A stretch of DNA of 64,000 bases from Massilia aquatica (lineage in GTDB: Bacteria > Pseudomonadota > Gammaproteobacteria > Burkholderiales > Burkholderiaceae_D). Below, piece after piece: positions 52,164 to 61,842 of the stretch. The stretch is from the NCBI RefSeq assembly GCF_011682045.1, contig NZ_VVIW01000009.1:1-64000 (forward strand). Direction: 5' to 3'. Made by a program: the position numbers and the translations under genes. Within the stretch, counting starts at the first letter, position 1. The number at the start of each line of letters is the position of its first letter. Below the pieces are notes generated by a model. It was given only the letters and a program-made list of their open reading frames with translations. It made no database searches and was not told where the DNA came from.

Positions 52164-54266
52164 CTAGACCAGGTGAAGCGCCGACAGCAGCATGTCGATC
52201 AGCTTGATGCCGATGAACGGCAGCACAATGCCGCCCACACCGTAAATAAGGATGTTCCGGCGCAGCAGGGCCGCCGCGCCAATGGCCCGGTACTTCACGC
52301 CCTTGAGCGCCAGCGGAATGAGCACCACGATAATCAGGGCATTGAAAATCACCGCCGACATGATGGCCGAATCGGGGCTGGTCAATCGCATCACGTCCAG
52401 GCTTTTGAGCTGCGGGTAAGTGCCCACAAACGCCGCCGGAATGATCGCGAAATACTTGGCGATGTCGTTCGCGATCGAGAACGTGGTGAGCGAGCCGCGC
52501 GTCATCAGCATCTGCTTGCCGATTTCGACGATCTCCAGCAGCTTGGTCGGATTCGAGTCCAGGTCGACCATGTTGCCCGCTTCCTTGGCGGCCTGCGTGC
52601 CCGAGTTCATGGCCACCGCCACGTCGGCCTGGGCCAGCGCCGGCGCGTCGTTGGTGCCGTCGCCGGTCATCGCCACCAGGCGGCCCTCGGCCTGGTAGCT
52701 GCGAATCAGTTTGAGCTTGTCTTCCGGCGTGGCCTCGGCCAGGAAATCGTCCACGCCCGCTTCGGCGGCAATCGCGGCGGCGGTCAGCTTGTTGTCGCCG
52801 GTGATCATGACGGTCTTGATGCCCATGCGGCGCAGTTCGGCGAAGCGCTCGCGGATGCCGCCCTTGACGATATCCTTCAACTCCACCACGCCCATCACGC
52901 GGCCATCGTCAACCACCACCAGCGGCGTGCTGCCGCGGCGCGACACATCGTCGACCGTGCGCGCCATCTCGGGCGGATACAGCAGGCCGAGCGCCTCCAC
53001 ATGCTTTTTCACCGAATCGGCCGCGCCCTTGCGCACCTGGCGCGCGCCGATATCGACCCCGCTCATGCGCGTATTGGCGCTGAAGGGGATGAAGCTGGCC
53101 TGCAAACTGGCCATGTCGCGCTCACGGATATTGAAGCGCTGCTTGGCCAGCACCACGATCGAGCGCCCTTCCGGGGTTTCGTCGGCGAGCGAAGCGAGTT
53201 GCGCCACGTCGGCCAGTTCCTGCTCGGTGACGCCAGGGGCCGGGAAGAAGCCGGCGGCCTGGCGGTTGCCGAGCGTGATGGTGCCGGTTTTGTCTAACAG
53301 CAGTACGTCGACGTCGCCCGCCGCTTCCACCGCGCGGCCCGAGGTGGCGATGACATTCGCGCCCATCATGCGGCTCATGCCGGCCACGCCGATGGAGGAG
53401 AGCAGCGCGCCGATGGTGGTCGGGATCAGGCACACCAGCAGCGCGATCAACACCGTGACGCTGACCGGTTTGCCCGCACCGGCCGCCGCCACGCCGAACA
53501 GCGAAAACGGCAGCAGGGTCACGGTGACCACCAAAAACACGATGGTCAGCGCCACCAGCAGGATGGTGAGCGCGATTTCATTGGGCGTTTTCTGGCGCTT
53601 GGCGCCTTCGACCATCGAGATCATGCGGTCCAGGAAGGTCTCGCCGGGATTGACAGACACCCGCACCACCAGCCAGTCCGACAGCACGCGGGTGCCGCCG
53701 GTGACGGCCGAAAAATCGCCGCCCGACTCGCGGATCACCGGCGCCGATTCGCCGGTGATGGCGCTTTCGTCGACCGAGGCCACGCCCTCGATCACTTCGC
53801 CGTCGATGGGAATGACATCACCCGCTTCGACCAGGATGGTATTGCCCTTGCGCAGATCGGCGCCGGGAACCGGCAGCCAGGTGGTGCCGTATTTGGGCGT
53901 GGCCAGCTGCTTGGCGCTGACGGTTTGCTTGAGGCCGCGCAGGGACGCGGCCTGCGCCTTGCTGCGCCCTTCGGCCAGCGCTTCGGCGAAGTTCGCGAAC
54001 AGCACCGTGAACCACAGCCAGACGGCAATCGCCAGGATAAAGCCGCTGTTGGCGTCACCCTTGCCGGCGACGGACTGAAAATACATCAAGGTGGTGAGGA
54101 TGCTGCCGACGTAGACGACGAACATGACGGGACTGCGCAGTTGCGTGCGCGGCCCCAGCTTCATGACGGCGTCGAGGATGGCCGGGCCAATCAGCGCCGA
54201 ATCGAACAGGGTAAGCGTCTTGCGGGTGGTCGCTGCCGGTGGCAGCGGAAGTGCTTGCGACATCAT
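52164..54266 (-). CDS. kdpB: KdpB catalytic ATPase subunit
   Basis: The 700-residue P-type ATPase has TGES (about 163), the phosphorylation site DKTGTIT (about 315), the hinge GDGTNDAP (about 525) and seven membrane helices. It hydrolyses ATP to power potassium uptake through KdpA. An ATGATG start follows GGAG. It is 15 bp from kdpA and 13 bp from kdpC. Length and motifs are normal. Confidence 0.97.
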   Translation of the reverse strand: MMSQALPLPPAATTRKTLTLFDSALIGPAILDAVMKLGPRTQLRSPVMFVVYVGSILTTLMYFQSVAGKGDANSGFILAIAVWLWFTVLFANFAEALAEGRSKAQAASLRGLKQTVSAKQLATPKYGTTWLPVPGADLRKGNTILVEAGDVIPIDGEVIEGVASVDESAITGESAPVIRESGGDFSAVTGGTRVLSDWLVVRVSVNPGETFLDRMISMVEGAKRQKTPNEIALTILLVALTIVFLVVTVTLLPFSLFGVAAAGAGKPVSVTVLIALLVCLIPTTIGALLSSIGVAGMSRMMGANVIATSGRAVEAAGDVDVLLLDKTGTITLGNRQAAGFFPAPGVTEQELADVAQLASLADETPEGRSIVVLAKQRFNIRERDMASLQASFIPFSANTRMSGVDIGARQVRKGAADSVKKHVEALGLLYPPEMARTVDDVSRRGSTPLVVVDDGRVMGVVELKDIVKGGIRERFAELRRMGIKTVMITGDNKLTAAAIAAEAGVDDFLAEATPEDKLKLIRSYQAEGRLVAMTGDGTNDAPALAQADVAVAMNSGTQAAKEAGNMVDLDSNPTKLLEIVEIGKQMLMTRGSLTTFSIANDIAKYFAIIPAAFVGTYPQLKSLDVMRLTSPDSAIMSAVIFNALIIVVLIPLALKGVKYRAIGAAALLRRNILIYGVGGIVLPFIGIKLIDMLLSALHLV

Positions 54267-54281
54267 ATGCTCCGCATGAAA

Positions 54282-56063
54282 TTAGTGTGAATACAACTGC
54301 AAATGCTCGACAACGGGACCGAGCGCCAGCGCCGGGACGTAATTGAGCACGCCGACCAGCATCACCACGCCAACGAGCAGGCCGATGAAGATCGGGCCGT
54401 GCGTGGGCATGGTGCCGGCGTTCTCTTTCAGGCGCGGCTTGGCGGCCAGCGCGCCGGCAATCGCCAGCACCGGCACGATCACGCCAAAGCGCCCGAACCA
54501 CATGGCAATGGCCAGCATGGTGTTGTAGAACGGCGTATTGGCCGACAAGCCGGCAAAGGCGCTGCCGTTGTTATTGGCGGCCGAACTGAAGGCGTACAGG
54601 ATCTCCGAGAAGCCATGTGCGCCGGGGTTGGCGATGCCGGCGCGGCCTGCGTCGAGCATCACCGCCAGGGCGGTGCCGCTCAGGACCAGCAGCGGCGTGA
54701 CCAGGATGGCGATCGAGGTCATTTTCATCTCGTAGGCCTGGATTTTCTTGCCCAGGTATTCCGGCGTGCGGCCGATCATCAGGCCGGCGATGAAGACCGC
54801 CATGATGGCAAACACCAGCATCCCGTACAAGCCCGAACCGACCCCGCCGAACACTACTTCGCCCAGCTGCATGAGCAGCATCGGCACCATGCCGCCGATG
54901 GGCGTAAACGAGTCGTGCATGGCGTTGACCGCGCCGCACGAGGCGGCCGTGGTCACGGCGGCGAACAGGGACGAGGCGGCGATGCCGAAGCGCGCTTCCT
55001 TGCCTTCCATATTGCCGCCGGCTTGCAGGATGCTCGCGCCCTGGTCCACGCCCAGCGCCGCCAGTTGCGGATGCACGGCCTGTTCGGCGTTCATTACCAC
55101 GCTGGTGGCAACCACGAAGATCAGGCTCATGGCCGCCAGCACCGCCCAGCCCTGGCGCGCATCGCCCACCATGCGTCCGAACGCGAAGCACAGCGCGGCG
55201 GGAATCAGGAAGATCGCCAGCATCTGCGCAAAGTTCGACAGCGCGCTCGGGTTTTCGTACGGGTGGGACGAATTGGCGTTGAAGAAGCCGCCGCCGTTGG
55301 TGCCAATCAGCTTGATCGCTTCCTGCGAGGCGACCGGGCCCATGGCGATGGTCTGGGTGGTGGCGACCTTCGCTTGCGTCACAGCCTGGCCGTCAGGGCC
55401 CGGCGTGGCGACCGAGTACGCGACCGGATCGATCAGCTGCACTTCCTGGTAGCTGTTGAAGTTCTGGACCACGCCCTGCCCCATCAGGAACACCGCGCAC
55501 ACCAGCGACAGCGGCAACAGCACGTACAGGGTCGAGCGGCTGATGTCGGCCCAGAAGTTACCGATCGACGCGGCCGAACGCGAACTGAAACCGCGGATCA
55601 GCGCAAAGGCGACAGCGATGCCGGTGGCGGCCGAAAAGAAGTTCTGGCCGGTCAGCGCAACCATCTGCGTCAGGTAGCTCATGGTCTGCTCGCCGCCGTA
55701 GCCTTGCCAGTTGGTGTTGGCCACGAAGCTGACAGCGGTGTTGAACGAGGAATCGGGGCTGACATTGGCCAGCGCCTGCGGATTGAGCGGCAAGAATGCT
55801 TGCAGGCGCTGCACGCCGTACACGAACAGCGCCCCAAGGCCGTTAAACACCAGCAGTGCGATGGCATACGATTTCCAGCCCATTCCGGTTTCCGGGAGCA
55901 CGCCGCCCAGGCGGTACAGCAGCCGCTCCACGGGCGCCAGCCAGCCCAGGCCGGGCACGGCGCCGCCCTCGCCGACCTTTGCCAGCAGACGCCCAAGCGG
56001 CCAGGCCAGCGCCAGCAGCACGGCCAGGAAAGCGCCCAGCAGCGCCATCGATTGCATGGTCAT
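54282..56063 (-). CDS. kdpA: KdpA potassium channel-like subunit
   Basis: The 593-residue integral membrane protein has the four repeated pore loops typical of KdpA, for example [40 protein letters not shown], and [19 protein letters not shown]. It selects and translocates potassium. The start is the ATG at 56063, with GGAGG seven bases upstream. The A of this ATG is the last base of the kdpF stop, so the genes are coupled. Confidence 0.97.
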   Translation of the reverse strand: MTMQSMALLGAFLAVLLALAWPLGRLLAKVGEGGAVPGLGWLAPVERLLYRLGGVLPETGMGWKSYAIALLVFNGLGALFVYGVQRLQAFLPLNPQALANVSPDSSFNTAVSFVANTNWQGYGGEQTMSYLTQMVALTGQNFFSAATGIAVAFALIRGFSSRSAASIGNFWADISRSTLYVLLPLSLVCAVFLMGQGVVQNFNSYQEVQLIDPVAYSVATPGPDGQAVTQAKVATTQTIAMGPVASQEAIKLIGTNGGGFFNANSSHPYENPSALSNFAQMLAIFLIPAALCFAFGRMVGDARQGWAVLAAMSLIFVVATSVVMNAEQAVHPQLAALGVDQGASILQAGGNMEGKEARFGIAASSLFAAVTTAASCGAVNAMHDSFTPIGGMVPMLLMQLGEVVFGGVGSGLYGMLVFAIMAVFIAGLMIGRTPEYLGKKIQAYEMKMTSIAILVTPLLVLSGTALAVMLDAGRAGIANPGAHGFSEILYAFSSAANNNGSAFAGLSANTPFYNTMLAIAMWFGRFGVIVPVLAIAGALAAKPRLKENAGTMPTHGPIFIGLLVGVVMLVGVLNYVPALALGPVVEHLQLYSH

Positions 56064-56149
56064 CACAGGTCCTCCGCGTTGAGCAGCGCATGGACCAGGT
56101 AGGCCAGCAGGGCGGCGGCCACCAGGCCGGCGATATATACGGGTTCCAT
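56063..56149 (-). CDS. kdpF: KdpF small stabilising subunit
   Basis: This 28-codon gene begins [19 protein letters not shown] and ends HALLNAEDL: a single membrane helix with the typical KdpF end. It is coupled on both sides (TAATG with the ORF before it, TGATG with kdpA). KdpF stabilises the KdpABC complex in the membrane. Confidence 0.9.
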   Translation of the reverse strand: MEPVYIAGLVAAALLAYLVHALLNAEDL

Positions 56150-56241
56150 TATTTCTTGTCCCCCAGGGTGGCGCAGCCGGCTGCGAAAGCGCAGGCCAGG
56201 CCGAAAAAGAGCAGCAGCGCTGCGATGAAAATCAAGTCCAT
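56149..56241 (-). CDS. 30-residue membrane peptide, first gene of the kdp operon
   Basis: The ATG at 56241 follows GAGGGTGAT. The frame reads [20 protein letters not shown] then [10 protein letters not shown], one membrane helix with two Cys, and stops in TAATG with kdpF. It has size and topology like KdpF but a different sequence. Small leading ORFs before kdpF occur in related bacteria. It may be a further small subunit or a leader affecting kdpF translation. No function is known to me. Confidence 0.75.
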   Translation of the reverse strand: MDLIFIAALLLFFGLACAFAAGCATLGDKK

Positions 56242-56302
56242 ATCACCCTCGAACGAGTTGGTTTTGTTATTGATGAGCGTATCGGCAAGCGTCTAAAAAC
56301 GG

Positions 56303-56340
56303 TGTAAAGAGTTGCCGCGCGGGTGTAAACAAAGCGTAAA
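56303..56340 (-). promoter_or_regulatory. KdpE-like operator repeats upstream of the kdp operon
   Basis: On the minus strand TTTACG-N5-TTTACA (56324-56340) is followed by a third TTTACA (56303-56308). Repeats are 11 and 21 bp apart, on one face of the helix. The E. coli KdpE site upstream of kdpFABC has the same style, with T-rich repeats ending TTTACACCC. The block lies about 83 bp before the first start codon. Confidence 0.6.
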
Positions 56341-56348
56341 CGCCGGCC

Positions 56349-57071
56349 TTAAAAAGTCTTGCTGACGGTCAGTTGCAAGGCAGTCTTGCCGAGGAACTTG
56401 CCGTTGGCGGGCGAGGCGTAGGCGGCCTTGCCGGCATTGGTGCCGATCGCGGCCAGGGCCACACTCGCCACGCCGAAGTCGCGCGTCACGCCGATTTTGT
56501 AGTCGGTGTAGCTGGCGGCGCCGTTGTTGGCCACGCGCTGGCGCCCGGCGTGCAGGTTGAGCACAAAGCCGTTGCCCAGCTCGGGATTGGCGGCCAGGTC
56601 GAGATAGCCGCTGTGTTTGCTGTCGACGTAGCCGAACAGGTTGGTCAGCGCGTGCGAATACTTGATCAGGGCCACGCCGTACGACAACTGGCCATAGACC
56701 TCGGTGGTGTTGGCGTTGGCAAAGCCGGCCACGTGGCCGAGCCGGTTGGACGGGTAGGCGTAGGTCAGCACGCCGGCGTCGTAGCCGATGCCGCGCGCCA
56801 GCTCGCCGCGCTTGCCGCCGTAGATGTCGATTTCGACCTTGCCGTCGCCGCCGGCGTCATTGGTCCACTTGATGGTCGAGGCCCACGCGCCGGCGTACCA
56901 GCCCGATGGCTTGTGCACCAGGTCGGCCCCGCCCTGCAAGGCCGGCTGGAGGCGGGTTTGCGAGATGCCGCGATAGCGGTAGTCGCTGGTGGCGGCGGCG
57001 TTGAAACTGACTTCGGTCGCGGCATGGGCGGACAAGGACAACAGGGCTGCTGCGACAATGGCGATCTTCAT
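56349..57071 (-). CDS. TorF-family putative outer-membrane porin
   Basis: The 240-residue product has a signal peptide (MKIAIVAAALLSLSAHAA) and alternating beta strands typical of the Gcw_chp/TorF group: FNAAATSDYRYRGISQ near the start, DIYGGKRGELARGIGYDAGV in the middle, and the final aromatic strand TALQLTVSKTF ending in Phe, the outer-membrane insertion signal. The start has AAGAAAG upstream; the frame extends further 5' without support. It probably lets solutes across the outer membrane. It directly precedes the kdp promoter on the same strand and shares a similar operator, suggesting joint control in low potassium. Confidence 0.85.
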   Translation of the reverse strand: MKIAIVAAALLSLSAHAATEVSFNAAATSDYRYRGISQTRLQPALQGGADLVHKPSGWYAGAWASTIKWTNDAGGDGKVEIDIYGGKRGELARGIGYDAGVLTYAYPSNRLGHVAGFANANTTEVYGQLSYGVALIKYSHALTNLFGYVDSKHSGYLDLAANPELGNGFVLNLHAGRQRVANNGAASYTDYKIGVTRDFGVASVALAAIGTNAGKAAYASPANGKFLGKTALQLTVSKTF

Positions 57072-57162
57072 GGTGCTTCTTTCTTGGCTGTGGTGGAAAA
57101 CGGAGACACGCCAAATCGTATCGGCGCAGCCGTAAAAAATTTCTAAAGAGTGGGGGTGCTGG

Positions 57163-57179
57163 CGTAAAGGAAATGTAAA
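57163..57179 (-). promoter_or_regulatory. KdpE-like repeat upstream of the TorF-type porin gene
   Basis: On the minus strand TTTACA-N5-TTTACG lies 92 bp before the porin start, the same repeat type, 11-bp period and position as before the kdp operon. A further half-site (TTTACG) is at 57131-57136. It could also act on the divergent acetyltransferase gene at 57212. Confidence 0.5.
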
Positions 57180-57211
57180 AATGCAGGCTTTGAGCAAGCC
57201 GGGGAGCGACG

Positions 57212-57670
57212 ATGGACATGCAGGGAAGGGCGATAATTCGCAACGCGTCGATGGACGATGTGGAGACGCTGGCAGCGCTCGAAGAGGCCAGCTTCAGCGG
57301 CGACCGGGTGAGCCGGCGCAGTTTTCGCTATCTTCTGTCGAGGGGGAAATCAGTGACGCTGATCGATGCGCTGGCGGGAGAAACGCGCGGCTATCTGACC
57401 TTGCTGTTTCGCGCGAACAGGGCGCGGGTGTACACCATTGCCACGGCGGCGGCCTGGCGCGGCCATGGGGTGGCGGCGCAACTGGTGCGCGCGGCGGAAC
57501 AGGCGGCGCTGGCGCGCGGGTGCACGGCGTTGTATCTGGAGGTGCGCAAGGATAACGTGGCCTCGATCGCCCTGTTCGCCGGAAACGGCTATCGGGTATT
57601 CGGCGAATATGAGGCGTATTACGACGATGGGATGGACGCCTGGCGCATGGAGAAGACATTGCCTGAATAA
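57212..57670 (+). CDS. GNAT-family N-acetyltransferase (RimI-like)
   Basis: The 152-residue protein has the GNAT core: RNASMDDVETLAALEEASF at the start, and the acetyl-CoA loop WRGHGVAAQLVRAAEQAAL in place of the usual Q/RxxGxG/A. The end LYLEVRKDNVASIALFAGNGY is typical of RimI-type enzymes. The start ATG has GGGGAG upstream. Likely substrates are protein N termini or small amines. It stands alone, divergent from the porin gene. Confidence 0.88.
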   Translation: MDMQGRAIIRNASMDDVETLAALEEASFSGDRVSRRSFRYLLSRGKSVTLIDALAGETRGYLTLLFRANRARVYTIATAAAWRGHGVAAQLVRAAEQAALARGCTALYLEVRKDNVASIALFAGNGYRVFGEYEAYYDDGMDAWRMEKTLPE

Positions 57671-57771
57671 ACCTGGGACAGGGAGCCTGCTTTCCCGCCT
57701 AAAAACATTTCCTAAAGCAACATCCTCACGTATGCTCCTGCTACGGAGAACAGTTCATTTTTGAGGATGCG

Positions 57772-58096
57772 ATGACGGCACAGTCGGACCCATTAATCTG
57801 CCAGGGATGCGGTGCCCAGCTGACTTACGCGGCCGGCTTGCAGGCATTGCAATGCGCTTATTGCGAGACGGTCACGCCGATCCCGCGCGCCGCAGCGATG
57901 GCCGGGAAGACCGGGCAACGGATCATTCCGCTCTCGGTCGACGACAAGGCCTTCGCATTCGGGGTGCTGCGCTCCTTGTCGCTGAACCATGAGGTGCCGG
58001 ACGACATGGTCGAGCGCGCCGTGCTGTCGGTCAAAGCTTCCTACCTGCCCTGCCTGGCCCACGACGTCTCGTACACCGCCTCGTGGACAGCCTCGT
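57772..58096 (+). pseudogene. Zinc-ribbon protein gene truncated at the copper-island boundary
   Basis: The ATG at 57772 opens a protein with two CxxC knuckles (LICQGCGAQL, LQCAYCETVTP) and a following domain to [10 protein letters not shown], a stretch usual in zinc-ribbon proteins related to superfamily II helicase accessory factors. Normal relatives continue well beyond this point. Here homology stops at 58096, and the next bases are the stop codon of cueR on the other strand. Downstream codons are the antisense of cueR. About 108 residues remain and the function is probably lost. Confidence 0.75.
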
Positions 58097-58510
58097 TCAC
58101 CCAAGCGACAAATCATCCAGGATCGGGCAATCCGGCCGTTCGTCGCCATGGCAGGCGCCGGCCAGCTTTTCCAGGGTGCGCTTCATGGCTTCCATCTCGC
58201 CGATCTTGCGGTCGAGTTCGGCGATGTGCTGCCTGGCCATCGCCCGCACATCCTTGCTGGCCCGATGCTTGTCCTGCCACAAGGCCAGCAGGGTCTTGAT
58301 CTGTTCCAGCGAAAAGCCCAGCGCCCGGCTGCGGTGGATGAATAGCAGCACCTGCACATCTTGCGGCCCATACACGCGATAGCCGGCATCGGTGCGCTGC
58401 GCCTCGCCGATCAACCCGATCGACTCGTAGTGCCGGATCATCTTGGCCGACACGCCCGAGGCCTTGGCCGTGTCGCCGATATTCATCGTCGTCATAGTCA
58501 TCGTCGTCAT
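58097..58510 (-). CDS. cueR: CueR copper-responsive MerR-family regulator
   Basis: The 137-residue regulator has the MerR helix-turn-helix ([21 protein letters not shown]), the dimer helix and the copper loop C-x7-C in [13 protein letters not shown]. That spacing with two Cys is the CueR type for Cu(I), Ag(I) or Au(I). The ATG at 58510 overlaps the copA stop (ATGA) and has GGAG 7 bases upstream, so the unusual MTTMTMTT leader seems to be translated. Being downstream of copA, it is autoregulated through the copA promoter. Confidence 0.93.
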   Translation of the reverse strand: MTTMTMTTMNIGDTAKASGVSAKMIRHYESIGLIGEAQRTDAGYRVYGPQDVQVLLFIHRSRALGFSLEQIKTLLALWQDKHRASKDVRAMARQHIAELDRKIGEMEAMKRTLEKLAGACHGDERPDCPILDDLSLG

Positions 58511-60705
58511 GCTGCGTCTCCCCCTGCGCTTCCCGCTACCCAGCGCTTGAGCAGCAGCGCATTGCTGACCACCGATACGCTCGAAAACGCCATCGCCGCC
58601 CCCGCAATCATCGGGTTGAGCAAGCCGAACGCGGCCAGCGGCACGCCGATCACGTTGAACACGAAGGCCCAGAACAGGTTCTGGCGAATCTTGCTGTAGG
58701 TGCGGCGCGAGATGTCGATGGCGTCGACCAGCAGGCGCGGGTCGCCCCGCATCAGGGTCACGCCGGCGGTGTGCATCGCCACGTCGGTGCCGCTGCCCAT
58801 GGCCACGCCGATATCGGCCGCCGCCAGGGCCGGCGCATCGTTGATGCCGTCGCCCACCATCGCCACCCGTTCGCCTTTGGCGCGCAGGGCCGCGATGATT
58901 GCCGCCTTGCCTTCAGGCAGCACCTGCGCGTGGACCTCGTCGATGCCGAGCTGGTCCGCGATGTGGCGCGCGCTGCCGGGATTGTCGCCGCTCAGCATCA
59001 CGGTGCGGATGCCGGCCGCGTGCAGCCGCTCGACCGCTTGCCGGCTCTCGGGCTTGAGGGCGTCGCCGAAGGCCAGCATGCCGAGCAGGCGCGTGCCATC
59101 GGCCAGCCACGAGACCGTCTCGCCGGCCGCCTCGCGCGCCTGCCCTTGCACGGCCAGGGCGGCGAGGTCGACGCCGTGCTGGCGCATCAGTGCGGCGTTA
59201 CCCAGCAGCAGCGCGCGCCCATCGACCGTGGCGGCAACGCCCAGCCCGGCCAGGGCACGCGTGCCGACAGCCGGCGCCAGGGTCATGCCCGCTTCCCGCG
59301 CCGCGTCGCCCACTGCGCGCGCCAGCGGATGTTCGCTGCCCTGCTGCACGGCGGCGGCCAGCGCCAGCAAGGTGTGCTGGTCGCCGTGCGCGGGGACAGT
59401 CGCGGTCAGGCGCGGCTTGCCGGCGGTCAGGGTGCCGGTCTTGTCGAACGCCACGACGGTGACGCCGTGCAAGAGTTCCAGGGCCTCGGCATCCTTGATC
59501 AGGATGCCGTATCTGGCGGCCACGCCGGTGCCGGCCATGATCGCCGTCGGCGTCGCCAGCCCCAGCGCGCACGGACAGGCGATCACCAGCACCGCCACCG
59601 CGTTGAGCAGCGCCGCGCTCCAGTCGCCGTTGGCCAGCCACCAGCCGATGAAGGTTACAAGCGCGATAAGCACGATGGCCGGCACGAACACGGCGCTGAC
59701 CTTGTCCACCAGGCGCTGGATCGGCGCCTTGGCCGCCTGCGCGTCCTCGACCGCACGGATGATGCGTGCCAGCACGGTTTCGGCGCCGATGGCGCTGGCG
59801 CGGGCGAGCAGCAAGCCTTCGCCGTTGACCGCCCCGCCGATCACGCGCGCGCCCACGGTTTTGCTCACGGGCAGGCTTTCGCCGGTCAGCATCGATTCAT
59901 CGGCGTGGCTGGCGCCTTCGATGACGTCGCCATCCATCGGAATGCGTTCGCCGGGGCGGATCACAACCTCGTCGCCGACCTTCAGTTTGCTGATCGGAAT
60001 GTCGCTTTCCACGCCGTTGCGGCGTACCCTTGCCGTTTCCGGGCGCAGCGACTGGAGGGCGCGGATCGCTTCGGTGGTCTGGCGCTTGGCGCGCGTTTCC
60101 AGCCATTTGCCCAGCCGCACCAGGGTGATCACCACGGCGGACGCCTCGAAATACAGGTGCGCGCCGTGATGCTGCTGGCCCAGCCACTGGTACAGGCTCA
60201 GGCCGTATGCGGCCGAGGTGCCGAGCGCGACCAGCAAGTCCATGTTGCCGCTTCTGGCCAACAATGCTTTCCAGGCGGAACGGTAAAAGCGCGCGCCGAT
60301 CCAGAACTGCACCGGCGTGGCCAGCAGCCATTGGATCCAGGCGGGCAACATCCAGTCAATTCCCGCAGCGGCCAGCAGCATCGGCGCGAGCAAGGGGATG
60401 GTGAGGGCGGCGGCGATCGCGATTTCCATCGGCTCGGACAGTCCGCGCCGCGGCGCCACGGGGGCGGCCACCTCGGCCGGCGCGTTGGCCGAGTAGCCGG
60501 CGCGCTCGACCGCCGCGATCAGCTGGGCCGGATCGAGCGCTGCGCCGGTAATTAATACTTTCTCGGTGGCCAGGTTGACGGTGGCGCCCTGCACGCCGGG
60601 GACCGCGCGCAAGGCTTTTTCGACCCGTCCGGCGCACGAGGCGCACGTCATGCCGCCAACCTCCAGCGTGGTTTCGGCGGCGTCCTGCATTGTCATGGTC
60701 GTCAT
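58507..60705 (-). CDS. copA: CopA copper-exporting P1B-type ATPase
   Basis: The 732-residue ATPase has one N-terminal heavy-metal domain ([11 protein letters not shown], about 18-28), TGES, the ion-binding CPC of [15 protein letters not shown], the HP motif (GSEHPLARA) and GDGINDAPA. It pumps Cu(I) out of the cytoplasm. It is translated from the ATG at 60705 (GGAGCTTGAA before it). A CueR-type promoter lies directly upstream, and cueR follows in the same operon. Confidence 0.96.
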   Translation of the reverse strand: MTTMTMQDAAETTLEVGGMTCASCAGRVEKALRAVPGVQGATVNLATEKVLITGAALDPAQLIAAVERAGYSANAPAEVAAPVAPRRGLSEPMEIAIAAALTIPLLAPMLLAAAGIDWMLPAWIQWLLATPVQFWIGARFYRSAWKALLARSGNMDLLVALGTSAAYGLSLYQWLGQQHHGAHLYFEASAVVITLVRLGKWLETRAKRQTTEAIRALQSLRPETARVRRNGVESDIPISKLKVGDEVVIRPGERIPMDGDVIEGASHADESMLTGESLPVSKTVGARVIGGAVNGEGLLLARASAIGAETVLARIIRAVEDAQAAKAPIQRLVDKVSAVFVPAIVLIALVTFIGWWLANGDWSAALLNAVAVLVIACPCALGLATPTAIMAGTGVAARYGILIKDAEALELLHGVTVVAFDKTGTLTAGKPRLTATVPAHGDQHTLLALAAAVQQGSEHPLARAVGDAAREAGMTLAPAVGTRALAGLGVAATVDGRALLLGNAALMRQHGVDLAALAVQGQAREAAGETVSWLADGTRLLGMLAFGDALKPESRQAVERLHAAGIRTVMLSGDNPGSARHIADQLGIDEVHAQVLPEGKAAIIAALRAKGERVAMVGDGINDAPALAAADIGVAMGSGTDVAMHTAGVTLMRGDPRLLVDAIDISRRTYSKIRQNLFWAFVFNVIGVPLAAFGLLNPMIAGAAMAFSSVSVVSNALLLKRWVAGSAGGDAA

Positions 60706-60735
60706 TTCAAGCTCCTGTTACATTCGCATGCCACC

Positions 60736-60766
60736 ATCATTAAGCTTCCCATTATAGTAAGGTCAA
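60736..60766 (-). promoter_or_regulatory. CueR-type promoter for copA-cueR
   Basis: On the minus strand -35 TTGACC (60761-60766) is followed by a 19-bp spacer holding CCTTACTATAATGGGAAG and a weak -10 AATGAT (60736-60741). The long spacer with an imperfect dyad is the mark of MerR-family-controlled promoters. Confidence 0.75.
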
Positions 60767-60779
60767 GCGAAAAAACCGC

Positions 60780-60810
60780 TTGACCTTCCCACAGTGGGAA
60801 CGTCGACAAT
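60780..60810 (+). promoter_or_regulatory. CueR-type promoter for copZ and the downstream copper genes
   Basis: TTGACC at 60780-60785, a 19-bp spacer (dyad CCTTCCCACAGTGGGAACG) and GACAAT at 60805-60810 match the E. coli copA promoter layout. The ribosome site and the copZ ATG follow within 35 bp. Confidence 0.8.
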
Positions 60811-60843
60811 GACTTCATTCCATTCACCAACAGGAGTGTTGCC

Positions 60844-61041
60844 ATGATCAAGCTGAGTATTCCCGAGATGAGCTGCGGCCATTGCGCCGGCGTCATCACC
60901 AAGACCGTCAAGGAGCTCGACCAGGATGCCGTCGTGACATTCGACATGCCTGCGCGCACCATTGAGCTGGACACGACGGCGGCGCGGGACGAGGTGCTCG
61001 CCAGCCTGGCCGAGGCCGGCTATCCCGCCAAGGCCGCTTGA
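60844..61041 (+). CDS. copZ: CopZ-like copper chaperone
   Basis: The 65-residue protein is a single heavy-metal-associated domain with metal site MSCGHCAGV. It binds Cu(I) in the cytoplasm and would pass it to CopA, transcribed divergently. The start has CAGGAG upstream, and a CueR-type promoter lies 34 bp before the ATG. Confidence 0.93.
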   Translation: MIKLSIPEMSCGHCAGVITKTVKELDQDAVVTFDMPARTIELDTTAARDEVLASLAEAGYPAKAA

Positions 61042-61085
61042 TCCGCACGGCGCGGCCCTGATTTTCCATGTGCTAGACTTTGTCC

Positions 61086-61442
61086 ATGAAGTGCTTCCGA
61101 ACATTGCTGGTGTGGCTGATGCTGCTCGCGATTCCCTTGCAGGGTTTCGCAGCGGCATCGTCGGCGCTGTGCGAAGCGGCCGCCGCGCCGCTCGCCAGCC
61201 ATGTCGCCGTCGCCAGCATGGACGAGGGCCACTGCGCCGGGCCGGACAGCGCCGCACCGGACAGCACCGCCAAGTGCAGTAACTGCGCTTTCTGCTGCGT
61301 GGGCATGGCCATCGCGCCGGCATGTCCCGCAGCAGGCGCCGCGCCCCCGCTGGCCTCCGAATTGATTGCCTACGCCGCCATGCACGTGACGGCGCACATC
61401 CCGGGCGGCCTGGAACGCCCTCCTCACTCCCCGATCGCCTGA
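61086..61442 (+). CDS. Exported small Cys-rich protein of a copper operon
   Basis: The 118-residue product has a signal peptide (FRTLLVWLMLLAIPLQGFAA), then a Cys cluster (KCSNCAFCCVG) and an Ala-rich end. Such proteins are common beside copper-resistance genes in betaproteobacteria and may bind copper in the periplasm, but no function is fixed. The start is the ATG at 61086. A TTG six bases earlier is in frame, and neither has a strong ribosome site. It lies 44 bp after copZ. Confidence 0.75.
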   Translation: MKCFRTLLVWLMLLAIPLQGFAAASSALCEAAAAPLASHVAVASMDEGHCAGPDSAAPDSTAKCSNCAFCCVGMAIAPACPAAGAAPPLASELIAYAAMHVTAHIPGGLERPPHSPIA

Positions 61443-61498
61443 ATGCCCTTGGTCCGTCCACGGACCAGCGTCTTTTAACCAACACGATTGAGGTTGTC

Positions 61499-61840
61499 AT
61501 GAATTCCCTTCGCCTGATATGGCCGCTGCTGCTTGCCTGCGCCGCGCCGGCGCTGGCGCAAACGCGCGCCGCGCCACCTGCCTACGACTCGGCGTTTGCC
61601 GGGTACCGCACCTACCGGGAGCCGCAAGCGGCCTCCTGGAAGGACACCAACGAACAACTGCTCAAGCGGCCCGCCCGGATGGGCCACATGGGTCACATGA
61701 ACCACAACATGGACGCCGCCAAAAAACCGGATGCGCCCAAGCTTGACGATCCCCATGCCGGGCACGATATGAGCGGCATGAAAAAGAGCGCGGAGCCGGC
61801 CAGAGCCGCGCCGCACCACGGCCACCAGCACAAGGAGTGA
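61499..61840 (+). CDS. Exported His/Met-rich copper-binding protein
   Basis: The 113-residue protein has a signal peptide (IWPLLLACAAPALA). The mature half is rich in Met and His: MGHMGHMNHNMD, then HAGHDMSGM, then HHGHQHKE. These are typical periplasmic copper ligands, as in CopB-like and PcoE-like proteins. It should buffer copper for the oxidase and efflux system downstream. Its stop overlaps the region just before the next start, so the two are coupled. Confidence 0.85.
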   Translation: MNSLRLIWPLLLACAAPALAQTRAAPPAYDSAFAGYRTYREPQAASWKDTNEQLLKRPARMGHMGHMNHNMDAAKKPDAPKLDDPHAGHDMSGMKKSAEPARAAPHHGHQHKE

Positions 61841-61842
61841 CG

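Noticed and set aside
58483-58510. ATGACGACG-type repeat shared by the cueR and copA starts, considered as a regulatory repeat
   Set aside because: It is short and coding in both genes, and is explained by similar N-terminal Met/Thr codons; there is no independent evidence of function.
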